This document shows, one piece after another, positions 37,247 through 45,774 of a DNA stretch of 64,000 bases. Under the pieces are notes generated by a model that made no database searches, was not told where the DNA came from, and saw only the letters and a list, made by a program, of their open reading frames with translations. The stretch is from Lactobacillus sp. ESL0701 (GTDB taxonomy: Bacteria; Bacillota; Bacilli; Lactobacillales; Lactobacillaceae). The stretch covers positions 1 through 64,000 of the forward strand of contig NZ_JAQTIC010000006.1 in NCBI RefSeq assembly GCF_029433445.1. Reading direction: 5' to 3'. Each line of letters opens with the position of its first letter. Positions within the stretch are counted from its first letter, which is position 1. The position numbers and the translations under genes were made by a program.

Positions 37247-37281
37247 AAAAAGCCATGACTTCTTCTCAGTCATGGCTTTTT
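37247..37281. terminator. Bidirectional terminator
   Basis: A perfect 14-bp stem AAAAAGCCATGACT with a 7-base loop lies between the convergent LysR and ribH genes. Confidence 0.9.
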
Positions 37282-37306
37282 AACATGTATTTATGTAAGT
37301 GGCGTA

Positions 37307-37780
37307 TTATAAATTGTCAATCTGCTCTTCTAAATTCAACACTTCTAAGATGTCTGTTGCACATTCAGCACCCTTATTACCAGATTTACCACCAGCACGA
37401 TCAGTTGCTTGGGCAACAGTATCGGTCATCAAAACGCCAAACATTACCGGCACTGGACCATTAGCCGTTGCCGCTGCTAATTGTGATGCAGTACCTTCAC
37501 AAACGTAAGTATAGTGGTCAGTTTCACCGCGAATAACCGCACCTAAAGCGATAATGCCATCAACCTTACCACTTTTAGCTAAACAGTTAACCGTCCGCGC
37601 AATTTCATACGCGCCTGGGACATGGACAACTACAATATTGTCACTAGCTACACCTGACATCTCCAACTGTTCAATAGCTCCGCTAAGCAGCCGATCAGTT
37701 ACAACGCCATTGAATTTAGCAACGACAATCCCGATTCTTTTATCTTGTCCAGCCACCAATTTTCCTGTAATTTCTTTCAT
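37307..37780 (-). CDS. ribH: 6,7-dimethyl-8-ribityllumazine synthase
   Basis: Joins 5-amino-6-ribitylaminouracil with 3,4-dihydroxybutanone phosphate to give lumazine, the direct precursor of riboflavin. At 157 residues it is full length, with GAVIRGETDHYTYVCEG (catalytic His region) and the N-terminal VAKFNGVVTDRLL. It is the last gene of the ribDE(BA)H operon, separated from ribBA by one base, with GAGGT before the ATG. Confidence 0.97.
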   Translation of the reverse strand: MKEITGKLVAGQDKRIGIVVAKFNGVVTDRLLSGAIEQLEMSGVASDNIVVVHVPGAYEIARTVNCLAKSGKVDGIIALGAVIRGETDHYTYVCEGTASQLAAATANGPVPVMFGVLMTDTVAQATDRAGGKSGNKGAECATDILEVLNLEEQIDNL

Positions 37781-37781
37781 T

Positions 37782-39008
37782 TTAATCTACCTCGTTTAAA
37801 ATATGATTCATTTCGTGCTTTTTCGTACTCAAATATTGTCTGTTTTCTTCAGTAAGACCAACTTCCATCGGAATGCGTTCAACGACCTTAACGCCAAAGT
37901 TTTCCAGCTGCTCAACCTTATCCGGATTGTTAGTCATTAATTTAACTTCTGTAATACCTTTTTGGCGTAAAATTTCACCGGCAACATTATAACGCCTTGC
38001 ATCAACCGGCAAGCCTAATTGCTGGTTCGCTTCTACTGTGTTCATGCCTTCATCTTGCAATTTATATGCACGCAGTTTGTTTTCAAGACCAATTCCACGT
38101 CCTTCTTGACGCAAGTATAAAACTGCCCCTGAGCCATTTTCTTCAATTCTAGTCAAAGCCTCTGCTAATTGGGCGCCACAATCGCAGCGCTTAGAACCAA
38201 AAACATCCCCAGTTAGGCATTCACTGTGCAGCCGAAGTAAAAGTGGCTCGCCTGCTTTAACTTCGCCCTTACTAATCAATAATGTCGGCTGCTTTTCCGG
38301 ATGCTTATTATCTCTAAAACCTTCAAGTTGGAAATGACCATATTTAGTTGGGAAATCTACTTTAGTAACAGATGTAATTGTCAAATCCTTATTCTCTTGC
38401 CGCTTACGGTATTCAATTAATTCTTCAATTGTTAAATAAGGAATGCCTAAGCCTTCTGCTAGTGCCTTCAAGTCCTTACGCCGTGCCATTGTACCGTCTT
38501 TTTTAATGCATTCACAGATAAAGCCAACTGGGGCAACGCCAGCTAGACGCGCCAAGTCCAATGCTGCTTCAGTATGACCCGTCCGCTCTAAAACGCCGCC
38601 TTCTTTAGCAACTAATGGAAAAACATGGCCGGGATGATAAAAGTCGTCCCATTGACTATCGGGATCTGCCAGCTTTTTAATCGTCTTAGCCCGGTCAAAA
38701 GCAGAAATACCAGTCGTTGTCTCAGTAGAGTCAACACTCATTGTAAAGGCAGTGCCAAAAGTATCATTTGAACCTGTTTCAAGGGGACATAACTGCAAAC
38801 GGTCAGCATATTCTTTACTCATTGGTACACATAACAAGCCGCGCGCCTTGGTAATCATTGTGTTAACCATTTGGGGGGTTACCTTTTCCGCTAAACCAAT
38901 CATATCGCCTTCGGATTCACGCTGCGGTGAATCTGCCACAATAACCAAGCCGCCATTTCTTAGATGGTCAAGAATTTTTGCCATTTTTTCATTTAATTCG
39001 TCCTTCAT
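37782..39008 (-). CDS. ribBA: Bifunctional DHBP synthase / GTP cyclohydrolase II
   Basis: Supplies both riboflavin precursors. The N-terminal half (about residues 1-200) is dihydroxybutanone-phosphate synthase (DSPQRESEGDMIGLAE; TGHTEAALDLARLAGV). The C-terminal half is GTP cyclohydrolase II, with zinc Cys residues in SECLTGDVFGSKRCDCG. The chosen ATG (39006-39008) has TTAGGAGG 6 bases upstream; the open frame runs 20 codons further into ribE without a site. 408 residues, normal for the fusion. Confidence 0.96.
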   Translation of the reverse strand: MKDELNEKMAKILDHLRNGGLVIVADSPQRESEGDMIGLAEKVTPQMVNTMITKARGLLCVPMSKEYADRLQLCPLETGSNDTFGTAFTMSVDSTETTTGISAFDRAKTIKKLADPDSQWDDFYHPGHVFPLVAKEGGVLERTGHTEAALDLARLAGVAPVGFICECIKKDGTMARRKDLKALAEGLGIPYLTIEELIEYRKRQENKDLTITSVTKVDFPTKYGHFQLEGFRDNKHPEKQPTLLISKGEVKAGEPLLLRLHSECLTGDVFGSKRCDCGAQLAEALTRIEENGSGAVLYLRQEGRGIGLENKLRAYKLQDEGMNTVEANQQLGLPVDARRYNVAGEILRQKGITEVKLMTNNPDKVEQLENFGVKVVERIPMEVGLTEENRQYLSTKKHEMNHILNEVD

Positions 39009-39018
39009 TTTTATCCTC

Positions 39019-39624
39019 CTAAAATTCTTTTTTCCAAGCCTGAATTTGCTTAACTGCATAACGACCAATCATATCAACTTCGATGTTAACTTGATCGCCA
39101 ACTTGGCAATTAGCTAACGTAGTATTCGCAATCGTAAATGGAATTAGGCTAACACCAAAGACATCATTTTCTGCCATTGTAACTGTCAAACTAATGCCAT
39201 CAATTGCGATTGAACCCTTCTCAACAATATATGGATCATACTTGTGCGGCACTTGAAAGCGCAACTCGATGGAATTTTCTGTTTCCGTGCGCTTAATTAA
39301 TTCTGCAGTTGTATCGACATGACCTGCAACAATATGACCATCAAGCGTGCCAGTTGCACTAACAGACGGTTCCAAATTAACCAAACTACCTTTAGTTAAT
39401 TTACCTAAATTTGTCCGTTTCATCGTTTCCGGCATGACATCAACAGTAAATTCATCATGCTTCCATTCAGTCACCGTCAAGCAAATACCGTTGACTGCAA
39501 TACTTGCACCGAGCGGCAGATTTTTTTGCGCCATTTTCGTTGAAGTAATTCCTAACTTCGCGTGCTTTTCTGTAATATCTAAACGCGTAATTTTGCCTGT
39601 ACCCTGAATTATTCCTGTAAACAT
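39019..39624 (-). CDS. ribE: Riboflavin synthase, alpha subunit
   Basis: Dismutates two lumazine molecules to riboflavin. The 201 residues hold two internally similar barrels: the first begins MFTGIIQGTGKI, the second LDGHIVAGHVDTTAEL. The N-terminal MFTGI motif is characteristic. The start directly abuts the ribD stop, with AAGGAG upstream. Also called ribC in some nomenclatures. Confidence 0.97.
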   Translation of the reverse strand: MFTGIIQGTGKITRLDITEKHAKLGITSTKMAQKNLPLGASIAVNGICLTVTEWKHDEFTVDVMPETMKRTNLGKLTKGSLVNLEPSVSATGTLDGHIVAGHVDTTAELIKRTETENSIELRFQVPHKYDPYIVEKGSIAIDGISLTVTMAENDVFGVSLIPFTIANTTLANCQVGDQVNIEVDMIGRYAVKQIQAWKKEF

Positions 39625-40680
39625 TTATTTTCTCCTTGCGCAAATGCGCACATCTTGACCTAGTTGGTGAACATTTAGAAGTTGATACTGCAGTTTTTTA
39701 GTTAAAGCTAATCCCACTGCTGCTGGCAAGCCGGCACCACCCAAAACTTGCGGCGCAACATAAACAATAATTTCATCTGCTAAATCAGCCGCAATAAATT
39801 CGGCCTGAATTTGGCTGCCACCTTCAACTAGCAGTGACTGAATTTCTCGCTGCGCTAGCAAGTCCACAATTTTTTCTGGTGTCCATTTTTTGGCTGTCAG
39901 GCATTCAACATTTTCGCCTAATTTTTTAGTTAACGGCTGCTCACTAAGTAGCCAAATCTGCCCCGTCAATTGGAATAATTGCTTAGTAAAATCAAGTTGA
40001 TTGGCATCCCGCGTGACGACAATCCTGATTGGCGGAATTGGCAAATTTTTAATTCTAACCGTTAACTGTGGATCATCAACGCGTAAGGTGTTGGCGCCAA
40101 TTAAAATTGCCTGCTGGTTGCAGCGTATCTTCTGGACATCAATTTGAGCCTTGTCACCTGTCAAAAGTGTGCGCTTTTGCCCAGCTTCATTAATCTTGCC
40201 ATCAAGTGACATTGCATACTTGAGGGTCACAAACGGACGCTTTTTTTGATAGAAAAAGTTATAGCGTTCATAAAGCTGTTCCACGCCACCAATTACTGCA
40301 GTTTCAAGACCATGCTCTTCTAAATATCGCATTCCCTTGCCGCCAACAACTTGATGCGGATCGATTTGACCAACAACCACGCGCTTAATACCGGTAGCTA
40401 CGACTTTTTGACAACACGGTGGCTGCTTGCCGTAATGACTGCACGGCTCCAGTGTTACGTACAAGGTCGCGCCTTTTGCCAATTTCGGATCAGTTAAATG
40501 TGACAAAGTATTAATCTCCGCATGCTCTTTACCATATTGGTGGTGATAGCCAGTTGCTAAGACTTGACCATCTTTAACCAAAACCGCGCCAACAAGCGGA
40601 TTAGTCCACGTCATTCCTTGCGCTTTTAATGCTTCACTAACCGCCATTTGCATATAATTTGTATCCTGCACTACTTTCAC
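39625..40680 (-). CDS. ribD: Riboflavin deaminase/reductase
   Basis: Two-domain enzyme of early riboflavin synthesis. The N-terminal zinc deaminase (GKEHAEINTLSHL; LEPCSHYGKQPPCC) and C-terminal ribityl reductase (from about residue 150; LLVEGGSQIQAEF) are both complete in 351 residues. It is the first gene of the operon under the FMN riboswitch. The start is uncertain: GTG at 40680 is the longest form, with a GTG three codons later and ATGs at residues 10 and 12 as alternatives; the family often begins close to the YMxxAV segment. Confidence 0.94.
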   Translation of the reverse strand: MKVVQDTNYMQMAVSEALKAQGMTWTNPLVGAVLVKDGQVLATGYHHQYGKEHAEINTLSHLTDPKLAKGATLYVTLEPCSHYGKQPPCCQKVVATGIKRVVVGQIDPHQVVGGKGMRYLEEHGLETAVIGGVEQLYERYNFFYQKKRPFVTLKYAMSLDGKINEAGQKRTLLTGDKAQIDVQKIRCNQQAILIGANTLRVDDPQLTVRIKNLPIPPIRIVVTRDANQLDFTKQLFQLTGQIWLLSEQPLTKKLGENVECLTAKKWTPEKIVDLLAQREIQSLLVEGGSQIQAEFIAADLADEIIVYVAPQVLGGAGLPAAVGLALTKKLQYQLLNVHQLGQDVRICARRK

Positions 40681-40692
40681 TTCCTAAATATC

Positions 40693-40726
40693 AAAAAAAG
40701 ACCCCGTTGATTATTTCAACGAGGTC
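40693..40726 (-). terminator. Riboswitch expression-platform terminator
   Basis: The stem GACCTCGTTGA / TCAACGGGGTC (minus strand, one G-U pair) with a 5-base loop is followed by seven T, between the FMN aptamer and ribD. It should form when FMN is bound and stop the rib transcript. Confidence 0.85.
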
Positions 40727-40794
40727 CATTTATTATTAACCAAATATGATTTCTGCAGTCAAAAACGACGCGAGTCAAATATTAGCTTAATTTG

Positions 40795-40923
40795 TTCTTC
40801 TCCCATCCAGACTTTAACTGTCGGTGCTAGACTCACACTAGCTCCACCGCGATGTACGCGGGTCACGGACTTCAACCCTTAGGTTGTCACCGTCGGTCAG
40901 GAATTACACCCTGCCCCGAAGAA
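40795..40923 (-). promoter_or_regulatory. FMN riboswitch (RFN element)
   Basis: The minus strand reads through the conserved RFN blocks in order: TTCGGGGCAGGGTG, TTCCTGACCGACGGT, AGTCCGTGACCCG, CACCGACAGTTAAAGTCTGG and ATGGGAGAAGAA. It senses FMN and controls the riboflavin operon through the terminator just before ribD. Confidence 0.97.
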
Positions 40924-40942
40924 ACCGTATTCAATTACTTTA

Positions 40943-40971
40943 AGAATAAGCGATAGCTTACCAAATGTCAA
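40943..40971 (-). promoter_or_regulatory. Promoter of the riboflavin operon
   Basis: Minus-strand TTGACA (40966-40971), a 17-base spacer and TATTCT (40943-40948). Initiation about 7 bases downstream places the start just before the RFN aptamer. Confidence 0.7.
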
Positions 40972-41038
40972 TAGTAAAAGTTATAGAAAAATACACTTTA
41001 TTAATTAAAGACTAACTAAGTCCTTTGGCTCTAGTCTT

Positions 41039-41242
41039 TTAGCTTAATAACATTTTCCAATCATTTAAACTTACTGGTAAATTATTATTTTTAATAAAAT
41101 ACTTTTTAAATGCCTTAGTAAATGTCAACTGCTCCTGGTCACGATGCTGATAAATATCCTTGAGTGTTAAGCAGGCAGTTACCGCTAAATTAACAACCAA
41201 AATGATTAATAAGCCAATTAATATATATATAAGATAAAGCAT
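41039..41242 (-). CDS. Small membrane protein, function unknown
   Basis: A 67-residue protein with one N-terminal membrane helix (about residues 3-25) and a basic, hydrophilic cytoplasmic tail (TKAFKKYFIKNNNLPVS). A strong GGAGGG site stands 7 bases before the ATG, which makes it a credible gene. It lies upstream of the riboflavin riboswitch in the same direction. A hairpin of AAAGACTA/TAGTCTTT (41008-41040) spans its end. No function recognised. Confidence 0.65.
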   Translation of the reverse strand: MLYLIYILIGLLIILVVNLAVTACLTLKDIYQHRDQEQLTFTKAFKKYFIKNNNLPVSLNDWKMLLS

Positions 41243-41354
41243 CGTGCTACCCTCCAGTAATTATTTTATAAATTGTATTACTTTAATAATACACTAAACG
41301 ATAATCGTGAAATTGTCAATCATTTTATATAATCGCTTACATTATTTTTTCAAA

Positions 41355-41387
41355 AAAAGAAGAGTCTGTCATTTTAGACTCTTCTTT
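41355..41387 (-). terminator. Terminator after the racemase gene
   Basis: The stem AAGAAGAGTCT / AGACTCTTCTT with an 8-base loop and seven T on the minus strand closes the murE-racemase unit. Confidence 0.9.
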
Positions 41388-41393
41388 TAAACT

Positions 41394-42140
41394 CTAATAT
41401 AAATATTTTTTAGTAGCTTCTTTGGGATCCATGCCCGCCCGGATCTTCAATGACAATTCAATCGCCACATCAGCAATAATCGATTGTGGATCAATCACAT
41501 TGTACGGATGATCTGGCGCTTTTTCCTGAGCTAGCGACAATTCCGTGCAGCCAAGTAAAATCACATTACAGCCGTACTTATCGTGCATTAATTGCAAAAT
41601 ATGATGGTATAGCTCACGATTGACTACACCCTTTTCCTTGATATTAGAATATATCAGTTCAGTGACCAGCGGCTGAATTTCTGGACCGCCAAGCTCAACT
41701 TCACGCCCAACTGCCTGAATTTCATCAGCGTACAAGTGGTCATAAATCGAACCTTCAGTGGCAATTACTCCTATTTTGGGTTCATCCGGATACTGCTCGA
41801 TAAACTGATGCACGGCAATGCGCATCATGTGCAAAAACGGAATGTCCGTCAACTTAGCAAGGTCATCATAAAAATAATGCGCGGTATTACATGGCATAAC
41901 GAAAAAATCCGGTCCTAATTTTGCTTGTCCCAAAACATCAGCGCGCAAATCAACCAAGCAATTAGGTTGGGTATGATCCTTGATATACGCTGTTCGGTCA
42001 GGAATTTGCGCGTCATTAACCAGAATATAATTCAAATAATCCTGATCTTTCGCAATTTTTACCCGATGATTTAATAAGCGGACAAAACTTTCAGTCGCAA
42101 TCGTTCCCATACCGCCAATAATACTAAAAAAATGCTTCAT
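41394..42140 (-). CDS. Aspartate/glutamate racemase family protein
   Basis: Cofactor-independent amino-acid racemase of 248 residues. The two catalytic Cys lie in MPCNTAH and LGCTEL. It opens with the family glycine motif (FFSIIGGMGTIATESF). The start at 42138-42140 fits the family start and has AGAGCAG upstream; the frame runs open 46 codons further into murE. It probably makes D-Asp, which lactobacilli of this group use in the Lys-D-Asp crossbridge. That fits its position 13 bases after murE in one operon. D-Glu formation is less likely. Confidence 0.85.
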   Translation of the reverse strand: MKHFFSIIGGMGTIATESFVRLLNHRVKIAKDQDYLNYILVNDAQIPDRTAYIKDHTQPNCLVDLRADVLGQAKLGPDFFVMPCNTAHYFYDDLAKLTDIPFLHMMRIAVHQFIEQYPDEPKIGVIATEGSIYDHLYADEIQAVGREVELGGPEIQPLVTELIYSNIKEKGVVNRELYHHILQLMHDKYGCNVILLGCTELSLAQEKAPDHPYNVIDPQSIIADVAIELSLKIRAGMDPKEATKKYLY

Positions 42141-42153
42141 GTTTCTGCTCTTT

Positions 42154-43725
42154 TTACTTATTAAAGTGCTCTTTTTGACCTTCCAAGTTATCAATAATCT
42201 GTTGGGCAACAACAATATCAGATGGGTATGGGGTGTCAATGCCACGAACCTTTTGGAAACCATCCGCACCCTTACCACAAATTAATACCACATCACCAGA
42301 ATGAGCCATACTGATAGCATCATGAATGGCCTTGTTGCGATCAAGTTCAATTGTTACATCAACCTTATCATGATCAATGCCCGCATTAATTTCCTCAGCA
42401 ATCTCCTTAGGATCTTCAAAACCCGGATCATCTGAAGTCAAAAACGCCTTATCAGCATATGCATTCAAACTCTGACTAAAACCGGGTCTACGTGAAACAC
42501 CCTTATCACCGGGAGCCCCGACAACGACAATAATTTTCGGATTATTAAACTCGCGTTGCATAAAGCCCATTAACGCCATCATTGATGCCTTATTATGGGC
42601 ATAGTCAACAACTACAATCCCGTGATCCTTAGTCACTTCCGTTTGCATTCTGCCCGGAACAGTAACATCACTAATTCCCTTAGCGGCAGTATCATGATCT
42701 AAGCCTGCTAGACCGGCACCAATAATTGCGGCTGTACCGTTTGACTCGTTAAAGTCACCCAGCATCTTTAATTGATAATCTCCAGCAATCTTTAACTCTT
42801 TAGCCTTATCGGTAGCACACAAAACTTGGAAGCGCGTTTCCGCCATATCACTTTCTTTTGAAGCAAAGCGAAAGTCGATAGGTGCCTTTAAATTAGGATT
42901 AGTAAATTTTTCATCTGCAAATAAATAAATACTATCAGGATCCGTTGTCGTTGTTGCCGCGGCATAGATTTCGTCAAAATGATCACTTTGCGCGTTAATA
43001 ATACACTTACGCGCATTAACCATTAATTGCAGTTTGCAGTGCAAGTAATCCGCAAAGTTCGGGTGCTCATTTGGTCCAATATGATCTGGCGAAATATTTA
43101 AGAAAAAGCCTAAATCATAAGTTAAACCAAAGACCCGGTTCTTTTTATAAGCTTGACTAGAAACTTCCATCACCAAATGCGTCATGCCATTATCAACAGC
43201 TCGGCGCATGTCACGGAATAAGTCGAGCGACTCCGGCGTTGTCAAACTTGACTTGAAGGTATCTTCAGGTTTAGTCCCAACAACATCATTAACCGATGAA
43301 ATCAGCGCGGTCTTGCCGCCATTAACTTGGTCTAGCATCCCCTTAATAAAGTAAGCTGTTGTCGTCTTACCCTTTGTTCCCGTGATGGCCACAACAAATA
43401 GGTCATCTTGCGGAAAGCGGAAAAAGGCAGCTGACAATAATGCCATTGCTTTAGAAACATCACGCACAATTAACGCGTGCATCCCCTTGCCTTCTGGATA
43501 AGGCTGCTCAGCAACGTAACAATTAGCTCCATTGTCCTTAGCCATTGATAGGTAAGTCGGTCGAAAACCCGCACCCTTGCAGAAAAACAAGGTGTTGGTC
43601 TTAATATCGCGTGAATCATACGAAACATACTCCATTTTGGTTGCGACCGTATCTTGAACAGCACTTGATTTCAACAAGTGATGTTCTTTCAAAATTAAAA
43701 TACAGGTATTTAAGGAAATACTCAT
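42154..43725 (-). CDS. murE: UDP-MurNAc-tripeptide synthetase
   Basis: Adds the third amino acid (probably L-Lys here) to UDP-MurNAc-L-Ala-D-Glu in the cytoplasm. At 523 residues it has the ATP loop VAITGTKGKTTTAYF, the carbamylated-Lys region and the C-terminal ligand loop SDDPGFEDPKEI, in place of the DNPR that marks diaminopimelate enzymes, so a Lys enzyme is likely. It is coupled to the aspartate racemase gene, which would supply the crossbridge residue. Confidence 0.93.
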   Translation of the reverse strand: MSISLNTCILILKEHHLLKSSAVQDTVATKMEYVSYDSRDIKTNTLFFCKGAGFRPTYLSMAKDNGANCYVAEQPYPEGKGMHALIVRDVSKAMALLSAAFFRFPQDDLFVVAITGTKGKTTTAYFIKGMLDQVNGGKTALISSVNDVVGTKPEDTFKSSLTTPESLDLFRDMRRAVDNGMTHLVMEVSSQAYKKNRVFGLTYDLGFFLNISPDHIGPNEHPNFADYLHCKLQLMVNARKCIINAQSDHFDEIYAAATTTTDPDSIYLFADEKFTNPNLKAPIDFRFASKESDMAETRFQVLCATDKAKELKIAGDYQLKMLGDFNESNGTAAIIGAGLAGLDHDTAAKGISDVTVPGRMQTEVTKDHGIVVVDYAHNKASMMALMGFMQREFNNPKIIVVVGAPGDKGVSRRPGFSQSLNAYADKAFLTSDDPGFEDPKEIAEEINAGIDHDKVDVTIELDRNKAIHDAISMAHSGDVVLICGKGADGFQKVRGIDTPYPSDIVVAQQIIDNLEGQKEHFNK

Positions 43726-43770
43726 TCTGTGCCCCTCTGTTTTTTTATCTCAGTCAAAATTATATCATAG

Positions 43771-44925
43771 CTAGCCGATTGTTTTATCATTCTTTAAGTC
43801 CAGTGGCAATTGAATGATAAAGCTAGTCCAATTATCGTCGGATTCACAGCGAATTTTACCGTGATGCAAATCAACAATGCTCTTAGTAATTGATAAGCCC
43901 AAACCTGTCCCGCCAGTCTGAGTATTACGGGAAGTTTCCACACGATAGAAACGCTCGAAAATTTTCTTCAGCGATGCCTGCGGAATCTTCGCGCCGTTAT
44001 TTTCCACACGAAGCTCGACTTCATTATCATTTACTAAATTAGCAATTAACTTAATCTGACTTGCGCCAGTACCATATTTGAGTGCATTAGCAATCAAGTT
44101 GTTATAGACTCGGACTAACTTTTCTGGATCAGCTTGAATTGTCAGGTCTTGGGGACGAACTTCAATTTGAAACTCGATGTTCTTGTTCTGCGCTTCAAAT
44201 TCAAACCCCGCCTCCACCTGTTCCAACATTGAAAAAATGTGCAACGGCGATAAATTCAATTTAGTTGTCGTTGACTTAAGCGTTGTATATTCAAGTAAGT
44301 CATGTGCCAGCGACTTCATCTGTTCTGCTTTAGTATAGGCAATATCCAAATATTTTTGCTGGTCTTTTGGATCCGATACCCCCGTTTTTAGTAGACCCAA
44401 ATAACCAATAATCGATGTCAAAGGTGTTCTAATATCATGCGAAACATTACTAATTAGTTCATCTTTAGACTGCTCAATTGCCTTTTCTTCATTAATCGCG
44501 GTCACCGTACTGTCAACTAAGGAATTGATTGAATCAATCACCTTTTGCAGGTCTGTTTTAACTTTAAAAGAAATGCAGTGGTCAAAGTGCCCTTGAGCAA
44601 TATAATGTAATTCCGAAATTACGTGACGTAGTTGCATCTGGTGGTAGCGGCGAATTAAGCGCCAATAAAGTACCAACAAATCCCCAGCACCCATCAGCAG
44701 CAAAAAGGTGTGCTGCCATGACCACAAATGCCGCCCGCCATAAAGAGTAATGGTTTCCTTTAAGAAGTAAATGCCATTAATCAGGTTCTTGTCGCGCAAG
44801 ATGGTCAAATTAACCAAAATAATGATTGATAAGTTAAGTAGCAGTAGCAATACAACCGTAATGACGCCTTCAGCAAACAGTTCGCTCTTTTCTGCAGCCG
44901 TTAACTTGACGCGTTCTTTTTTCAT
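43771..44925 (-). CDS. Sensor histidine kinase
   Basis: A 384-residue membrane kinase. Two membrane helices (about residues 18-40 and 65-85) flank a short extracellular loop. A HAMP-like segment is followed by the phosphorylation box ISNVSHDIRTPLTSI and the ATPase lobe with NLIANALKYG and GTGLGLSI. It is encoded 4 bases after its response regulator. The short sensor loop suggests sensing within or near the membrane, as in cell-envelope systems, but the signal is unknown. Confidence 0.92.
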   Translation of the reverse strand: MKKERVKLTAAEKSELFAEGVITVVLLLLLNLSIIILVNLTILRDKNLINGIYFLKETITLYGGRHLWSWQHTFLLLMGAGDLLVLYWRLIRRYHQMQLRHVISELHYIAQGHFDHCISFKVKTDLQKVIDSINSLVDSTVTAINEEKAIEQSKDELISNVSHDIRTPLTSIIGYLGLLKTGVSDPKDQQKYLDIAYTKAEQMKSLAHDLLEYTTLKSTTTKLNLSPLHIFSMLEQVEAGFEFEAQNKNIEFQIEVRPQDLTIQADPEKLVRVYNNLIANALKYGTGASQIKLIANLVNDNEVELRVENNGAKIPQASLKKIFERFYRVETSRNTQTGGTGLGLSITKSIVDLHHGKIRCESDDNWTSFIIQLPLDLKNDKTIG

Positions 44926-44929
44926 TTAA

Positions 44930-45616
44930 TTAAGCCTCAACCTTATAGCCAACCCCCCAAACGGTCTGGATAACATCCTCGCCGCCTGTAGCTTTTTGAA
45001 TTTTATCACGTAAGTGTGATACGTGAACCATGACTGTTTTAGCTGAAACAATCGATTCTTGCTGCCAAACACGCTCAAAAATTTCGTCAGCAGAAAATAC
45101 CCGGTTAGGATGACTGGCTAGTAAGTACAAAATGCCAAACTCTAACGCAGTCAACTGAATGTCCTTGCCATCAATTGTCTTAACTTCATGTGAATCACGG
45201 TTAATCACCAGTGGTCCAACTTCCAGAACATCTGGCTTTTCATCCTTAACCTGCTTTTGACTGCGGCGTAAGAGCGAGCGTACCCGCGCCATTACTTCCA
45301 GCGGATTAAATGGCTTAGACACATAATCGTCAGCGCCAGTGATTAGTCCTTGAATCTTGTCCATATCACCAGTCTTAGCTGAAACAATAATAATTGGAAT
45401 ATCAGAATCTTTGCGCACTTCTTTAATGACATCAATTCCACTCATATTTGGCATCATCACGTCCAAAATCATTAACGCAATATCTGGCGTGGTCGTCAGA
45501 CGCGTGATTGCTTCCTTGCCGCTATATGCCGCAACTGGCGTGTAACCCTCATTTTTAAGATAAATACTCAACAACTCAACGATTTCTTTATCATCATCAA
45601 CAACCAAAATTTTCAT
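44930..45616 (-). CDS. Response regulator, OmpR family
   Basis: A 228-residue regulator. Receiver domain with the phospho-acceptor Asp in LMILDVMMPNM and Lys in YVSKPFNP; OmpR-type winged-helix DNA-binding domain in the C-terminal half (LTALEFGILYLLASHPNRVF). It is the partner of the adjacent kinase. The ATG follows GGGGAGG with a 10-base gap. Targets cannot be inferred; the ABC exporter downstream is possible but separated by a promoter-size gap. Confidence 0.93.
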   Translation of the reverse strand: MKILVVDDDKEIVELLSIYLKNEGYTPVAAYSGKEAITRLTTTPDIALMILDVMMPNMSGIDVIKEVRKDSDIPIIIVSAKTGDMDKIQGLITGADDYVSKPFNPLEVMARVRSLLRRSQKQVKDEKPDVLEVGPLVINRDSHEVKTIDGKDIQLTALEFGILYLLASHPNRVFSADEIFERVWQQESIVSAKTVMVHVSHLRDKIQKATGGEDVIQTVWGVGYKVEA

Positions 45617-45735
45617 AGGGCATATCCTCCCCTGTATTTAATTTCTATAAATAATCGTGCAATAAAGCCTATGCCTAATATTTTAATCATTTTTAAGGCT
45701 AAAACCTACTAATCAGGCAGAATTTTATCTTTTTA

Positions 45736-45768
45736 TTAAAAAAGAGCTGAGAAACTCTCAACTCTTTG
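45736..45768 (-). terminator. Terminator after the ABC exporter genes
   Basis: The minus-strand stem AAAGAGTTGAGA / TCTCAGCTCTTT with a 3-base loop and six T lies directly after the exporter stop codon. Confidence 0.9.
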
Positions 45769-45774
45769 AAAAAA

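Noticed and set aside
42154-43725. MurE of the diaminopimelate type
   Set aside because: The ligand loop is DDPGFEDP, not DNPR, as expected for a Lys-adding enzyme.
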